Origin: Microbacterium sp. MAH-37
GTDB lineage: Bacteria; Actinomycetota; Actinomycetes; Actinomycetales; Microbacteriaceae
Reading direction: 5' to 3'
Assembly: GCF_009758255.1 (NCBI RefSeq)
Contig: NZ_WSEN01000010.1
Coordinates: forward strand, 496,001 to 560,000
Length of the DNA stretch: 64,000 nucleotides
Shown here: positions 8,168 to 15,957 of the stretch, piece after piece
Position numbering within the stretch: the first letter of the stretch is position 1
How the letters are laid out: every line of letters begins with the position of its first letter
Made by a program: the position numbers and the translations under genes
Notes under the pieces: model-generated
The model's database searches: none
Seen by the model: only the letters and a program-made list of their open reading frames with translations
Told to the model about the DNA's origin: nothing

Positions 8168-8755
8168 ATGACCACCGCCACCGCCGACCGCACCGCAGCC
8201 ACCGAGCACCCCGTCCTGAGCGTGCTCGCCGACCGCTGGAGCCCCCGCGCGTACGACGCCTCCTCCCCGATCGACGAGGCCAAGCTGGCATCGGCTCTCG
8301 AGGCCGCGCGCTGGACGCCGTCCGCCAACAACACCCAGCCCTGGCGCTTCATCGTCGCGCGCCGCGGCACCGCGCTGCACGAGCAGATCCACGCCGCGCT
8401 GATGGGCTTCAACCAGGTCTGGGCGGGCAACGCCGCAGTGCTGATCGTCGCCGTCGCAGAGACCGCCGACGAGCAGGGCACCCCGATCTCGCACGCTGTG
8501 TACGACCTGGGCCAGGCCGTCGCGCACCTCTCCGTGCAGGCTCACCACGACGGCCTCGTCGTGCACCAGATGAGCGGCTTCGTCGCCGAGCAGATCCGCG
8601 AGATCGCCGACCTCGACGAGCGCTTCGCGCCGACCACCGTCATCGCCCTCGGCGAGCTCGGTGACGCGGGCGTGCTGCCCGAGCCGCTGCAGGAGCGCGA
8701 GGTCGCGCCGCGCGTGCGCCGCCCGCTCGACGAGACGGTGCTGCTCAGCGCCTGA
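8168..8755 (+). CDS. Nitroreductase family protein
   Basis: 195 residues from the ATG at 8168, with GAAGGA seven bases upstream; upstream in-frame codons lack homology-like sequence. Nitroreductase (FMN) family features: LADRWSPRAYD near the N-terminus (FMN phosphate contacts), ARWTPSANNTQPWRFIV, and the central helix VYDLGQAVAHLSVQAHHDGL. These enzymes reduce nitro compounds, quinones or related substrates with NAD(P)H. Monogenic, flanked by stem-loop terminators. Confidence 0.9.
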   Translation: MTTATADRTAATEHPVLSVLADRWSPRAYDASSPIDEAKLASALEAARWTPSANNTQPWRFIVARRGTALHEQIHAALMGFNQVWAGNAAVLIVAVAETADEQGTPISHAVYDLGQAVAHLSVQAHHDGLVVHQMSGFVAEQIREIADLDERFAPTTVIALGELGDAGVLPEPLQEREVAPRVRRPLDETVLLSA

Positions 8756-8770
8756 TCCCGCCTCGCACCC

Positions 8771-8803
8771 CGGATGCCGCGACCGTGACGGTCGCGGCAT
8801 CCG
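8771..8803. terminator. Stem-loop terminator after the nitroreductase gene
   Basis: Perfect 15-bp stem CGGATGCCGCGACCG / CGGTCGCGGCATCCG with loop TGA, 15 bases after the stop; no T-run. Confidence 0.75.
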
Positions 8804-8846
8804 TCGTATCCGGGCGGTTCCCGCGTCGCGGCGGTGCACCCGCGCG

Positions 8847-8852
8847 TACGCT
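8847..8852 (+). promoter_or_regulatory. -10 box of the amino-acid permease gene (leaderless type)
   Basis: TACGCT followed by seven bases and the ATG at 8860. Confidence 0.45.
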
Positions 8853-8859
8853 ACGGGGC

Positions 8860-10377
8860 ATGAGCAGTACGCGCAGGATCAAGACCGTCGAGCAGTCCAT
8901 CGCCGAGACGCATGATGAGAAGCGCTCACTGAAACGCGCGCTGAATACCTGGGACCTCGCCGTCATGGGCGTCGCGGTCGCGGTCGGCGCGGGGATCTTC
9001 TCGGTCGGCGCCGAGGCGTCAGCCCACCACGCCGGCCCTGCGGTGATCGTGTCGTTCGTCATCGCCGCCGTGGTGTGCGGCCTCGCGATCCTCTGTTACG
9101 CCGAATTCGCGTCGTCCATCCCCGTCGCCGGCTCCGCGTACACGTTCACCTACTCCACGCTCGGCGAGTTCCTCGCCTGGATCATCGGCTGGGACCTCAT
9201 CCTCGAGATGCTCATGGCCGCCGCGGTGATCGCGAAGTACTGGGGCGTCTACCTCGGCGACACGGTCTCGCTGTTCGATCTGGACATCCCTATGACCGTT
9301 CCGATCGGCTCGCTCCAGTTCGAGTGGGGCCCGGTCGTGATCGTCGCGATCTTCACCCTGCTGCTCGCACTCGGCACGCGCCTCTCCAGCCGCGTCAACG
9401 CGGTGTTCACCACGATCAAGGTCGCGATCGTGCTGTTCGTCATCGTCGTCGGCCTCTTCTTCATCAACCCGGCCAACTTCACCCCCTTCGTGCCGCCGGC
9501 ACAGCCCGGCCCCGCCGCCGACAGCGCCTGGACGCAGTCCTTCTTCTCGTTGCTCACCGGTGCCTCGCCGCAGGTCTACGGCATCTTCGGCATCCTGTCC
9601 GGCGCCGCACTGGTGTTCTTCGCCTTCATCGGCTTCGACGTCGTCGCCACCAGTGCGGAGGAGGCGAAGGATCCCAAGCGCACCGTGCCCCGCGGCATCC
9701 TGCTCGGCCTCGGAATCGTGACCGTGCTCTACGTGCTGGTCGCGATCACGATCACCGGCATGGTGTCGTACACCGAACTGGCGGCGCTCGAGGAGCCCTC
9801 GCTGGCGAGCGCCTTCGAGATCGTCGGGGCCACCTGGGCGGCGAAGATCATCTCGATCGGCAGCCTCGTCGGCCTCACCACCGTCGTGATGGTGCTGCTG
9901 CTGGGTCTGGCACGCATCGTGTTCGCGATGAGCCGCGACGGGCTGCTGCCCCGCTCACTGAGCGTCACCGACGCCAAGCGCGGCACGCCGATCCGCATCC
10001 AGATCATCGTGGGCGTGATCATCGCGATCATCGCCGGCTTCACGAACGTGCAGGTGCTGGGCGACATGATCAACATCGGCACGCTGTCTGCGTTCGTGCT
10101 GGTGAGCGTCGGCGTGCCGATCCTGCGGAAGTCCCGCCCCGACCTGCAGCGTCCGTTCACGGTGCCACTGTCGCCGTGGCTGCCGTGGATCTCGGCGATC
10201 GCGTGCTTCTGGCTGATGCTGAACCTGTCCACCGAGACCTGGCTGCGGTTCGTGATCTGGCTGGCGATCGGCTTCGTCATCTACTTCGGCTACTCGCGCC
10301 GGCACTCGCTTCTCGGGCAGCAGCTCGAGGCGGATGCGGTGACCGGAAACCGCACGATCGGCGACCAGCGGTTCTGA
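8860..10377 (+). CDS. APC superfamily amino-acid permease
   Basis: 505 residues with 12 or more membrane helices. The first helix has GVAVAVGAGIFSVG, the glycine-rich unwound segment that binds the substrate backbone in APC transporters, and the loop TSAEEAKDPKRTVPRGI after helix 6-7 is diagnostic of the cationic-amino-acid/YfnA-type subgroup (an E-E-x-x-x-P-x-R signature). I chose the ATG at 8860 because it gives the usual N-terminus and follows a -10 box by seven bases. Substrate likely a neutral or basic amino acid; specificity is not readable. Confidence 0.9.
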   Translation: MSSTRRIKTVEQSIAETHDEKRSLKRALNTWDLAVMGVAVAVGAGIFSVGAEASAHHAGPAVIVSFVIAAVVCGLAILCYAEFASSIPVAGSAYTFTYSTLGEFLAWIIGWDLILEMLMAAAVIAKYWGVYLGDTVSLFDLDIPMTVPIGSLQFEWGPVVIVAIFTLLLALGTRLSSRVNAVFTTIKVAIVLFVIVVGLFFINPANFTPFVPPAQPGPAADSAWTQSFFSLLTGASPQVYGIFGILSGAALVFFAFIGFDVVATSAEEAKDPKRTVPRGILLGLGIVTVLYVLVAITITGMVSYTELAALEEPSLASAFEIVGATWAAKIISIGSLVGLTTVVMVLLLGLARIVFAMSRDGLLPRSLSVTDAKRGTPIRIQIIVGVIIAIIAGFTNVQVLGDMINIGTLSAFVLVSVGVPILRKSRPDLQRPFTVPLSPWLPWISAIACFWLMLNLSTETWLRFVIWLAIGFVIYFGYSRRHSLLGQQLEADAVTGNRTIGDQRF

Positions 10378-10382
10378 GTCGG

Positions 10383-10491
10383 ACCCGCAACCGCCCCGAC
10401 CGGAGCAGCAGGAGGATCACCCTTCGGAAGCTCCGGTCTCACTCGTTGCGGGTACGCAGCAGGAGACACCCGCAACCGTTGCGACCGGAGC
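10383..10491. repeat. Dispersed palindrome family 1, copy A
   Basis: A left arm GCTCCGGTCTCACTCGTTGC (10430 on, running to 10453) and a right arm ACCCGCAACCGTTGCGACCG (10468-10491) form a long imperfect hairpin; a further right arm lies at 10383-10406. It fills the gap between the convergent amino-acid permease and GH15 genes. Copies B (13765) and C (42834) have the same sequence and the same convergent setting. Confidence 0.8.
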
Positions 10492-10502
10492 AGGGAAGAG
10501 CG

Positions 10503-12290
10503 TCACCTCTCCCGCTGGGCGGCTGCGGCGAGCGCGTCGGCGGCGCGCACCAGGGCGAGGTGCGAGAACGCCTGCGGGATGTTGCCGACCTGGCGCGCGC
10601 CCACCGGGTCGTACTCCTCTGAGAGCATGCCGACGTCGTTGCGGAACGCGCACAGCCGGTCCATCAGCGCCCGCGCATCGTCCAGCCGGCCGGTGGCCGC
10701 GTACTGCTCGACGAGCCAGAACGAGCAGGCCAGGAACGGATGCTCGGCCCCGGCGAGCCCGTCCACGCCCGATGCGGTGCGGTACCGCATCAGCAGCCCG
10801 TCGCGCATCAGGGTCTGCTCGATGCGCGCCACCGTGGCCAGCATCCGTGGGTCGTCGGCCGCGCAGTAGCCGACCTGCGGGATGAGCAGCAGCGAGGCGT
10901 CCATCTCGTCGGTCTCGGCGTGCTGCACGAACGCGCCGTCGTGCACGCCGTGCGCGTCGATCTCGGCGCGCAGCCGGTCGCGCGCCGCCCGCCACCGTTC
11001 CACGTGCCCGGGCAGTCCGAAGTCCTCGACGCCGCGGATGCCGCGGTCGAACGCCGCCCACATCATCACCCTGGAATGGGTGAACATGCGCGGTTCGCCG
11101 CGGATCTCCCACAGCCCGTTGTCGGGCCGGTCCAGCTGGGACTCCGCGTGCTTGAGCAGGGCTCGCTCCACCGCCCACGACCGGTGCGACTCGGCGAGCC
11201 CCGCGCGGCGCGCGGCACCGAGCGTGACCATCACTTCGCCGACGACGTCGGCCTGGTACTGGACGGATGCTCCGTTGCCGACGCGCACCGGCGCCGAGCC
11301 CTCGTACCCGGGCAGCGACAGGAGCGTGTGCTCGGTGAGGTCGCGCTCGCCCGCCAGTCCGTACATGATCTGCGCGTCGGCGGGGTCACCCGCGACCGCC
11401 CGCACCAGCCAGTCGCGCCAGTGCCAGGCCGCGTCGATGAGGCCGTGCCCGAGCAGCGCCTCGAGGGTGAGTGCGGCGTCGCGCAGCCAGACGTACCGGT
11501 AGTCCCAGTTGCGCTCCCCGCCGAAGTCCTCTGGCAGCGAGGTGGTCGCGGCCGCGGCGATGCCGCCGGTGTCGCGGTTGGTGAGCGCGCGCAGGATCAG
11601 CAGCGACCGCCGCACGGCGTCGTCGTAGCGTCCGTCCGGCGCGATGCCGGCTGCCCATTCCTGCCACCAGTCGCGGGTGCGCAGGTCGGCGACCCGCAGG
11701 TCGAGCGAGTCGGGCACGGACAGGAACGACGGATGCCAGGTGAGGGTCATCGCCGCGCGCTCCCCCGGAGCGATGGTCGTGGAGCCGACGTGCACGTGCC
11801 CGTGCGGACGCAGCGCCGCACCGCGCACCACCACGGCGTCGGGACCTGCCACAGCGGTGAGCTCCGGCGCGTCCGTCGTGCCACTCTGGTGCACCCACGG
11901 CAGCGCCCTGGCGTAGTCGAACCGCAGCCGCAGCTCATGCGCGAATTCCACCTCGCCGGACACCCCGATGATCTCGCGCACGATGTCGGTACGCTCCGGT
12001 CGGTCGCCCGCCACCGGCATCCAGTCCCGCACCTCGGCGACGCCGCCGTCGGTCTCCCACCGGGTCACGAGCGTGAACGTCTCCCCGTCGTAGCGCCGCG
12101 TGGCCACGGCATCCGGGTCGGTGGGCCGCAGCGACCAGCATCCGTGCTCGGCGTCGCCGAGCAGCGCGCCGAAGACGGATGCCGCGTCCAGCCGCGGCGG
12201 GCAGAACCAGTCGATGCTCCCCTCGCGCGAGACGAGCGCCGCCGTGCGGCAGTCGCTCAGCAGGGCGTAATCCTCGATCGGCACAGACAT
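10503..12290 (-). CDS. Glycoside hydrolase family 15 protein (glucoamylase/trehalase type)
   Basis: 595 residues, cytoplasmic (no signal peptide). N-terminal beta-sandwich begins IEDYALLSDCRTAALVSREG and contains GSIDWFCPPRLDAASVF; the (alpha/alpha)6 catalytic domain has RNWDYRYVWLRDAALTLEAL, the general-acid segment NGLWEIRGEPRMFTHSRVMMW and the second carboxylate region LSEEYDPVGARQVGNIPQAFSH. Actinobacterial relatives include trehalases and glucan-degrading enzymes, so the substrate (trehalose or a malto-oligosaccharide) is undecided. It is divergent from G6PD with only 38 bp between starts, which suggests joint use of glucose units. Confidence 0.9.
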   Translation of the reverse strand: MSVPIEDYALLSDCRTAALVSREGSIDWFCPPRLDAASVFGALLGDAEHGCWSLRPTDPDAVATRRYDGETFTLVTRWETDGGVAEVRDWMPVAGDRPERTDIVREIIGVSGEVEFAHELRLRFDYARALPWVHQSGTTDAPELTAVAGPDAVVVRGAALRPHGHVHVGSTTIAPGERAAMTLTWHPSFLSVPDSLDLRVADLRTRDWWQEWAAGIAPDGRYDDAVRRSLLILRALTNRDTGGIAAAATTSLPEDFGGERNWDYRYVWLRDAALTLEALLGHGLIDAAWHWRDWLVRAVAGDPADAQIMYGLAGERDLTEHTLLSLPGYEGSAPVRVGNGASVQYQADVVGEVMVTLGAARRAGLAESHRSWAVERALLKHAESQLDRPDNGLWEIRGEPRMFTHSRVMMWAAFDRGIRGVEDFGLPGHVERWRAARDRLRAEIDAHGVHDGAFVQHAETDEMDASLLLIPQVGYCAADDPRMLATVARIEQTLMRDGLLMRYRTASGVDGLAGAEHPFLACSFWLVEQYAATGRLDDARALMDRLCAFRNDVGMLSEEYDPVGARQVGNIPQAFSHLALVRAADALAAAAQRER

Positions 12291-12316
12291 GCTCGCAGTC
12301 TTCCACCCGCGCGGCC

Positions 12317-12322
12317 TATCGT
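12317..12322 (+). promoter_or_regulatory. -10 box of the G6PD gene (leaderless type)
   Basis: TATCGT followed by six bases and the ATG at 12329. Confidence 0.45.
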
Positions 12323-12328
12323 GAAGGC

Positions 12329-13717
12329 ATGTCCAGGGACACCACGCTGCTCATCCTCGGCGCCTCCGGCGATCTCACCTCGCGACTGCTGCTGCCTGCG
12401 ATCGGCCAGCTGCTGCGCCGCGAACCGGGACGCAAGCTCACCCTGCACGGCGCAGGGTCGGACGACTGGAGCGCGGAGCGCTGGCAGGAGGCCGTGCAGA
12501 AGGCGTTCACCTCGTCGGATGCCGCGGACCAGCTCGACCGCATCGCAGGGACGACGTACACCAGGGCTGATGTCACCGATCGCGACGCCCTCGCAGGGCT
12601 CGTCGAGGGCGTCGAGGGTCCGCTCGTGATCTACTTCGCGCTGCCGCCGGCGGTCGCCGTCGCGGCATGTGAGGTGCTGCGCGACGTGAAGCTGCCGGAG
12701 AACACCGTGCTGGCGCTGGAGAAGCCGTTCGGCAGCGACCAGAAGAGCGCTCGCGAGCTGAACGACCTGCTGCAGCAGCTGGTACCCGAGAAGCGCATCT
12801 TCCGGGTGGACCACTTCCTCGGCCGTTCGACACTGCTGAACGTGATCGGCGTGCGGTTCGCGAACCGTCTGGTCGAGCCGGTCTGGTCGGCCGATCATGT
12901 GCAGTCCGTGCTGATCCGCTACGACGAGTCGCTGGCCCTGGAGAACCGGGCCAGGTACTACGACAAGGCCGGCGCGATGATCGACATGATCCAGAGCCAT
13001 CTGCTGCAGGTGCTGGCGATCCTGGCGATGGAGCAGCCCGCCGACCTGGACGAGATCGACCTGCGCGACGCGATGGCCGCGGCGCTGCGCGCGACCTACG
13101 TCTGGGACGACAACCCGGTGCGCTCGTCGCGGCGCGGCCGGTACACCGCGGGCACGATCGGCGACAAGGATCATCGCCGCGACGTGCCGTCGTACGTCGA
13201 CGAGGACGGCGTCGACCCCGCCCTCGACACCGAGACGCTCGCCGAGATCACCTGCGAAGTGCGCACGGCCCGCTGGGCCGGGGTGCCGTTCACGCTGCGC
13301 AGCGGCAAGGCGCTGGCCGACCGCCACGCCGAGATCGTCGTGACGTTCCGCCCGGTGCGGCACATCCCCGAGGGGCTCACGGGCAAGCCGGACGACGGCG
13401 GCGTGCTGCGCTTCGTGCTCGGCCCCGACCGGATCGACCTCGAGCTCAATGTGAACGGTGGCGACGACCCGTTCGCGCTGCGCCGCGACGTGCTCTCCAC
13501 CAAGCTCGGCAAAGGCACTCTGCTCGCCTACACCGAGGTCATCAGCGACATCCTCGACGGCGATGTCGCGCTGTCGGTGCGGGCGGATGCCGCGGAGCAG
13601 TGCTGGCGCATCATCCAGCCGGTGCGGGATGCCTGGAACCGAGGGGATGTCCCGATCGAGGACTACCCGGCGGGGTCGACCGGCCCGGCGGACTGGGCGA
13701 CGTCGTCCGCCCGCTGA
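12329..13717 (+). CDS. zwf: Glucose-6-phosphate dehydrogenase family protein
   Basis: 462 residues. N-terminal Rossmann domain with LLILGASGDLTSRLLLPAI (GASGDLxxR is the G6PD nucleotide motif) and LALEKPFGSD; the substrate loop reads RIFRVDHFLGRSTLLNVIGV. In classical G6PD this loop is RIDHYLGK, with the Lys contacting the sugar phosphate; here it is Arg and the following residues also differ. The protein is shorter than the usual ~490-510. It oxidises glucose-6-phosphate to 6-phosphogluconolactone if canonical; the substitutions leave room for an altered substrate. Divergent from the GH15 gene and probably a second, non-pentose-phosphate-operon copy. Confidence 0.85.
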   Translation: MSRDTTLLILGASGDLTSRLLLPAIGQLLRREPGRKLTLHGAGSDDWSAERWQEAVQKAFTSSDAADQLDRIAGTTYTRADVTDRDALAGLVEGVEGPLVIYFALPPAVAVAACEVLRDVKLPENTVLALEKPFGSDQKSARELNDLLQQLVPEKRIFRVDHFLGRSTLLNVIGVRFANRLVEPVWSADHVQSVLIRYDESLALENRARYYDKAGAMIDMIQSHLLQVLAILAMEQPADLDEIDLRDAMAAALRATYVWDDNPVRSSRRGRYTAGTIGDKDHRRDVPSYVDEDGVDPALDTETLAEITCEVRTARWAGVPFTLRSGKALADRHAEIVVTFRPVRHIPEGLTGKPDDGGVLRFVLGPDRIDLELNVNGGDDPFALRRDVLSTKLGKGTLLAYTEVISDILDGDVALSVRADAAEQCWRIIQPVRDAWNRGDVPIEDYPAGSTGPADWATSSAR

Positions 13718-13764
13718 TCAGCCCCTGGGCCACCGAGACCTCGCCATTGACCGACGCTCTTCCA

Positions 13765-13826
13765 GCTCCGGTCCCACTCGTTGCGGGTCTGTGAGCGGAA
13801 ACACCCGCAACGAGTGAGACCGGAGC
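13765..13826. repeat. Dispersed palindrome family 1, copy B
   Basis: Arms 13765-13788 (GCTCCGGTCCCACTCGTTGC then GGGT) and 13803-13826 (ACCCGCAACGAGTGAGACCG then GAGC) form a 24-bp stem with one mismatch and a 14-base loop. It is the best-formed copy and lies between the convergent G6PD and TetR genes. Confidence 0.85.
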
Positions 13827-13861
13827 ATCAGGAGGGCGTCCCTCGCCGGAGTCACCCGCAC

Positions 13862-13924
13862 CCTGAGCGAGCGAAGCGAGACGAAGGGCGTCCTTCGTCT
13901 CGTCGCTGGCGCTCCTCGCTCAGG
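13862..13924. repeat. Dispersed palindrome family 2, copy A
   Basis: Left arm 13862-13887 (CCTGAGCGAGCGAAGCGAGA then CGAAGG) pairs with 13892-13924. The right arm runs over the stop codon of the TetR gene. Other copies: 46643-46708 and a half copy at 58506-58530. Likely also ends transcription from both sides. Confidence 0.8.
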
Positions 13925-14492
13925 AGCCGGAGCCGGACGCGGGGGCGCTGAACAGCGCGACGATCTCCTCCTCGCGCACATCGTCGAGCGCGGCATCCAG
14001 CCGCCCGTCGGCCGCGAACCGGCTGACGCCGTGCAGGGTGCTCCAGAGCAGCTCGGCGCGCACCGCGCGCTCGCGGGGCGTCTCACCGCCGACGGCGCGC
14101 TCGAACATCGCGAACCCCTGCCGCAGCAGTTCCGGCGTCTCGTCGGAGGCGAACACGATGCCGGTGCGCGCCGTGGTCATCGCGTAGTAGACGGCGGGGT
14201 GCTCACCAGCGAACGCGAGATAGGCGGCGACGAGAGCCGCCAGCCCCTCGCCGCCGGCGCTGATCGCCGCGAGGAGGTCGGCGTAGCCGTCGATGACCAC
14301 GTGCTCGACGATCTCGTCCCGCCCGCGCGGGAAGTGCCGGTACAGGATCGGCTGGCTGAACCCGATCGCATCGGCGAGGCGACGCACCGTGACCGCCGGC
14401 CATCCCTCCTGCTCCGCGATCTCACGGGCAGCGCGGACGATCTGCCGCTCACGGTCACGGATCCGTTCGGTCTCTTGCGCTGATCGGGGCAT
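13920..14492 (-). CDS. TetR family repressor
   Basis: 190 residues; N-terminal helix-turn-helix ERQIVRAAREIAEQEGWPAVTVRRLADAIGFSQPILYRHFPRGRDEI (residues ~15-60), followed by a TetR_C ligand domain (WHG-type, ELLWSTLHGVSRF). Divergent from the membrane protein gene at 14552, with two identical-pattern operator palindromes over its own start region, so autoregulation and control of the neighbour are likely. Ligand unknown. Confidence 0.9.
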   Translation of the reverse strand: MPRSAQETERIRDRERQIVRAAREIAEQEGWPAVTVRRLADAIGFSQPILYRHFPRGRDEIVEHVVIDGYADLLAAISAGGEGLAALVAAYLAFAGEHPAVYYAMTTARTGIVFASDETPELLRQGFAMFERAVGGETPRERAVRAELLWSTLHGVSRFAADGRLDAALDDVREEEIVALFSAPASGSGS

Positions 14493-14501
14493 GTCGTTAT
14501 A

Positions 14502-14530
14502 TTAGCACCGCTAACTCTTAGCATTGCTAA
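14502..14530. promoter_or_regulatory. Tandem TetR operators
   Basis: TTAGCACCGCTAA (14502-14514) and TTAGCATTGCTAA (14518-14530): two perfect TTAGC-N3-GCTAA palindromes 16 bp apart in the 59-bp divergent gap. Only the spacer bases differ, as expected for a protein-binding site. Confidence 0.75.
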
Positions 14531-14551
14531 CACCACGACCGCGGAGGAATC

Positions 14552-15025
14552 ATGACCGTCATCATCGCCATCACCGGAGCACTCGCCATCCTCGGCCTCG
14601 CCGTCATCTTCGGCGCCGACGTCGTCGGCGTCCTCGTCCAGCGCTCGGTCTACGCCGACCTCGACGACCGCACCCTGGTGCAGGTGGTCGGGCGCGGCCA
14701 CTACTACGCCGACCGCCGGATGCCGGCCATCGGCATCCCCGCGACGGTCCTCACCGCCCTCACCACTGCCGCCGCGTTCCTCTGGGGCACGACGCTCTCC
14801 GGCATCCTCTCGGCGGCGGGACTCGTGCTGCTCGTCACCTGGCTGCTCGTCTACGCGCGCCTCGCCAAGCCGATCAACACCGCGATGACCGCGGCCGCTC
14901 TCGCGGACGAGGTTCCCGCCGACGCCCGCGCCCTGCAGGCGCGCTGGGACTCTCTGCTGCCGCTGCGGGTCGCGCTCAACGGCATCACGATCGCCCTGCT
15001 GGCGGCGACCCTGTTCCTGCTCTGA
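14552..15025 (+). CDS. DUF1772-like small membrane protein
   Basis: 157 residues with four predicted membrane helices. The C-terminal LQARWDSLLPLRVALNGITIALL and the general layout resemble DUF1772 (anthrone-oxygenase-like) proteins, whose bacterial roles are unknown. The ATG at 14552 follows GCGGAGGAATC. Divergent from and probably repressed by the TetR protein at 13920. Family assignment is by resemblance and only moderately sure. Confidence 0.7.
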   Translation: MTVIIAITGALAILGLAVIFGADVVGVLVQRSVYADLDDRTLVQVVGRGHYYADRRMPAIGIPATVLTALTTAAAFLWGTTLSGILSAAGLVLLVTWLLVYARLAKPINTAMTAAALADEVPADARALQARWDSLLPLRVALNGITIALLAATLFLL

Positions 15026-15052
15026 TCGTTCCGCGGCGCGTGCGCGAGACCG

Positions 15053-15874
15053 TCAGTTCCCGGCACGCATGAAGGCCTCGGCGGCTCTCACCTGCTCGGC
15101 CGAGGGATGGATGCCGGTGTACAGCACGAACTGCTCCAGCGCCTGCAGGGTCGCCACCTCGGTCCCCGTGATCACGGTCTTGCCCGCAGCTCTGCCGGCC
15201 GCGATCAGCGGCGTCTCCGCCGGCAGTGCGACGACGTCGAAGACGACCGCCGCCGCGTCGACGGCCTCCGCGGAGAACGACATCGCGCGTTCCTCCGCCC
15301 CACCGGCCATGCCGATCGGGGTGACGTTGACGAGCACGTCGGCGTTCGCCGCGCCGGCCTCCGGCCGCCAGGAGAACCCGTAGAGATCGGCCAAGTCGCG
15401 CCCGGCCCCTTCATTGCGGGCGACGATCGTCACCCGGCCGAATCCCGCGTCGCGGAAGGCCGCCGCCGTCGCCTTCGCCATGCCGCCGGAACCCCGCAGC
15501 AGCACGGAGGATGCCGGATCGAGAGCGTTCCGCTCGATGAGTTGCGCGATCGCCGAGTAGTCGGTGTTGTATGCGGACAGCACGCCGTCGTCATTCACGA
15601 TCGTGTTCACCGAAGCGATCGCGGTCGCGGAGGCATCCATCCGATCGACCAGCGCGATGACGTCCTCCTTGTACGGCATCGAGATCGCGCATCCCCTGAT
15701 GCCGAGCCCCCGCACGCCGGCGATCGCCTGGGCGAGGTCGGTCGGCGCGAACGCCTTGTAGATCCAGTTCAGCCCGAGCGCCTCGTACAGGTGGTTGTGG
15801 AACCGAGTGCCGTTGTTGCTGGGCCGGGCCGACAACGAGATGCACAAGGTCATGTCCTTGTTCAGCAGGGTCAC
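15053..15874 (-). CDS. Shikimate dehydrogenase-like protein, SdhL (HI0607) type
   Basis: 273 residues. It begins MTLLNKDMTLCISLSARPSN and continues NNGTRFHNHLYEALGLNWIYKAF, closely matching the divergent SdhL group rather than AroE: the AroE signature SxxHSLSPxxHN is replaced by ARPSNNGTRFHN. The catalytic Lys in SMPYKEDVIALVD and Asn/Asp in SVNTIVNDDGVLSAYNTDY are kept, as is the NAD(P)-binding GSGGMAKA. The HI0607 prototype has only weak shikimate dehydrogenase activity, so the physiological substrate may be another hydroxy- or quinate-like acid. Single gene between a DUF1772-like gene and the purine permease. Confidence 0.85.
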   Translation of the reverse strand: MTLLNKDMTLCISLSARPSNNGTRFHNHLYEALGLNWIYKAFAPTDLAQAIAGVRGLGIRGCAISMPYKEDVIALVDRMDASATAIASVNTIVNDDGVLSAYNTDYSAIAQLIERNALDPASSVLLRGSGGMAKATAAAFRDAGFGRVTIVARNEGAGRDLADLYGFSWRPEAGAANADVLVNVTPIGMAGGAEERAMSFSAEAVDAAAVVFDVVALPAETPLIAAGRAAGKTVITGTEVATLQALEQFVLYTGIHPSAEQVRAAEAFMRAGN

Positions 15875-15897
15875 GTGCCCAGGCTACAGTTCTGCGC

Positions 15898-15935
15898 GCC
15901 GCCCCTCCTGGTCCTTCCGGATCAGGAGGGGCGGC
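15898..15935. terminator. Stem-loop terminator downstream of the xanthine/uracil permease
   Basis: GCCGCCCCTCCTG pairs perfectly with CAGGAGGGGCGGC around a 12-base loop, between the permease stop (15958) and the sdhL-like start (15874), both on the minus strand. Confidence 0.7.
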
Positions 15936-15957
15936 GGTCGTCAGCAGGCGAGGGCCA

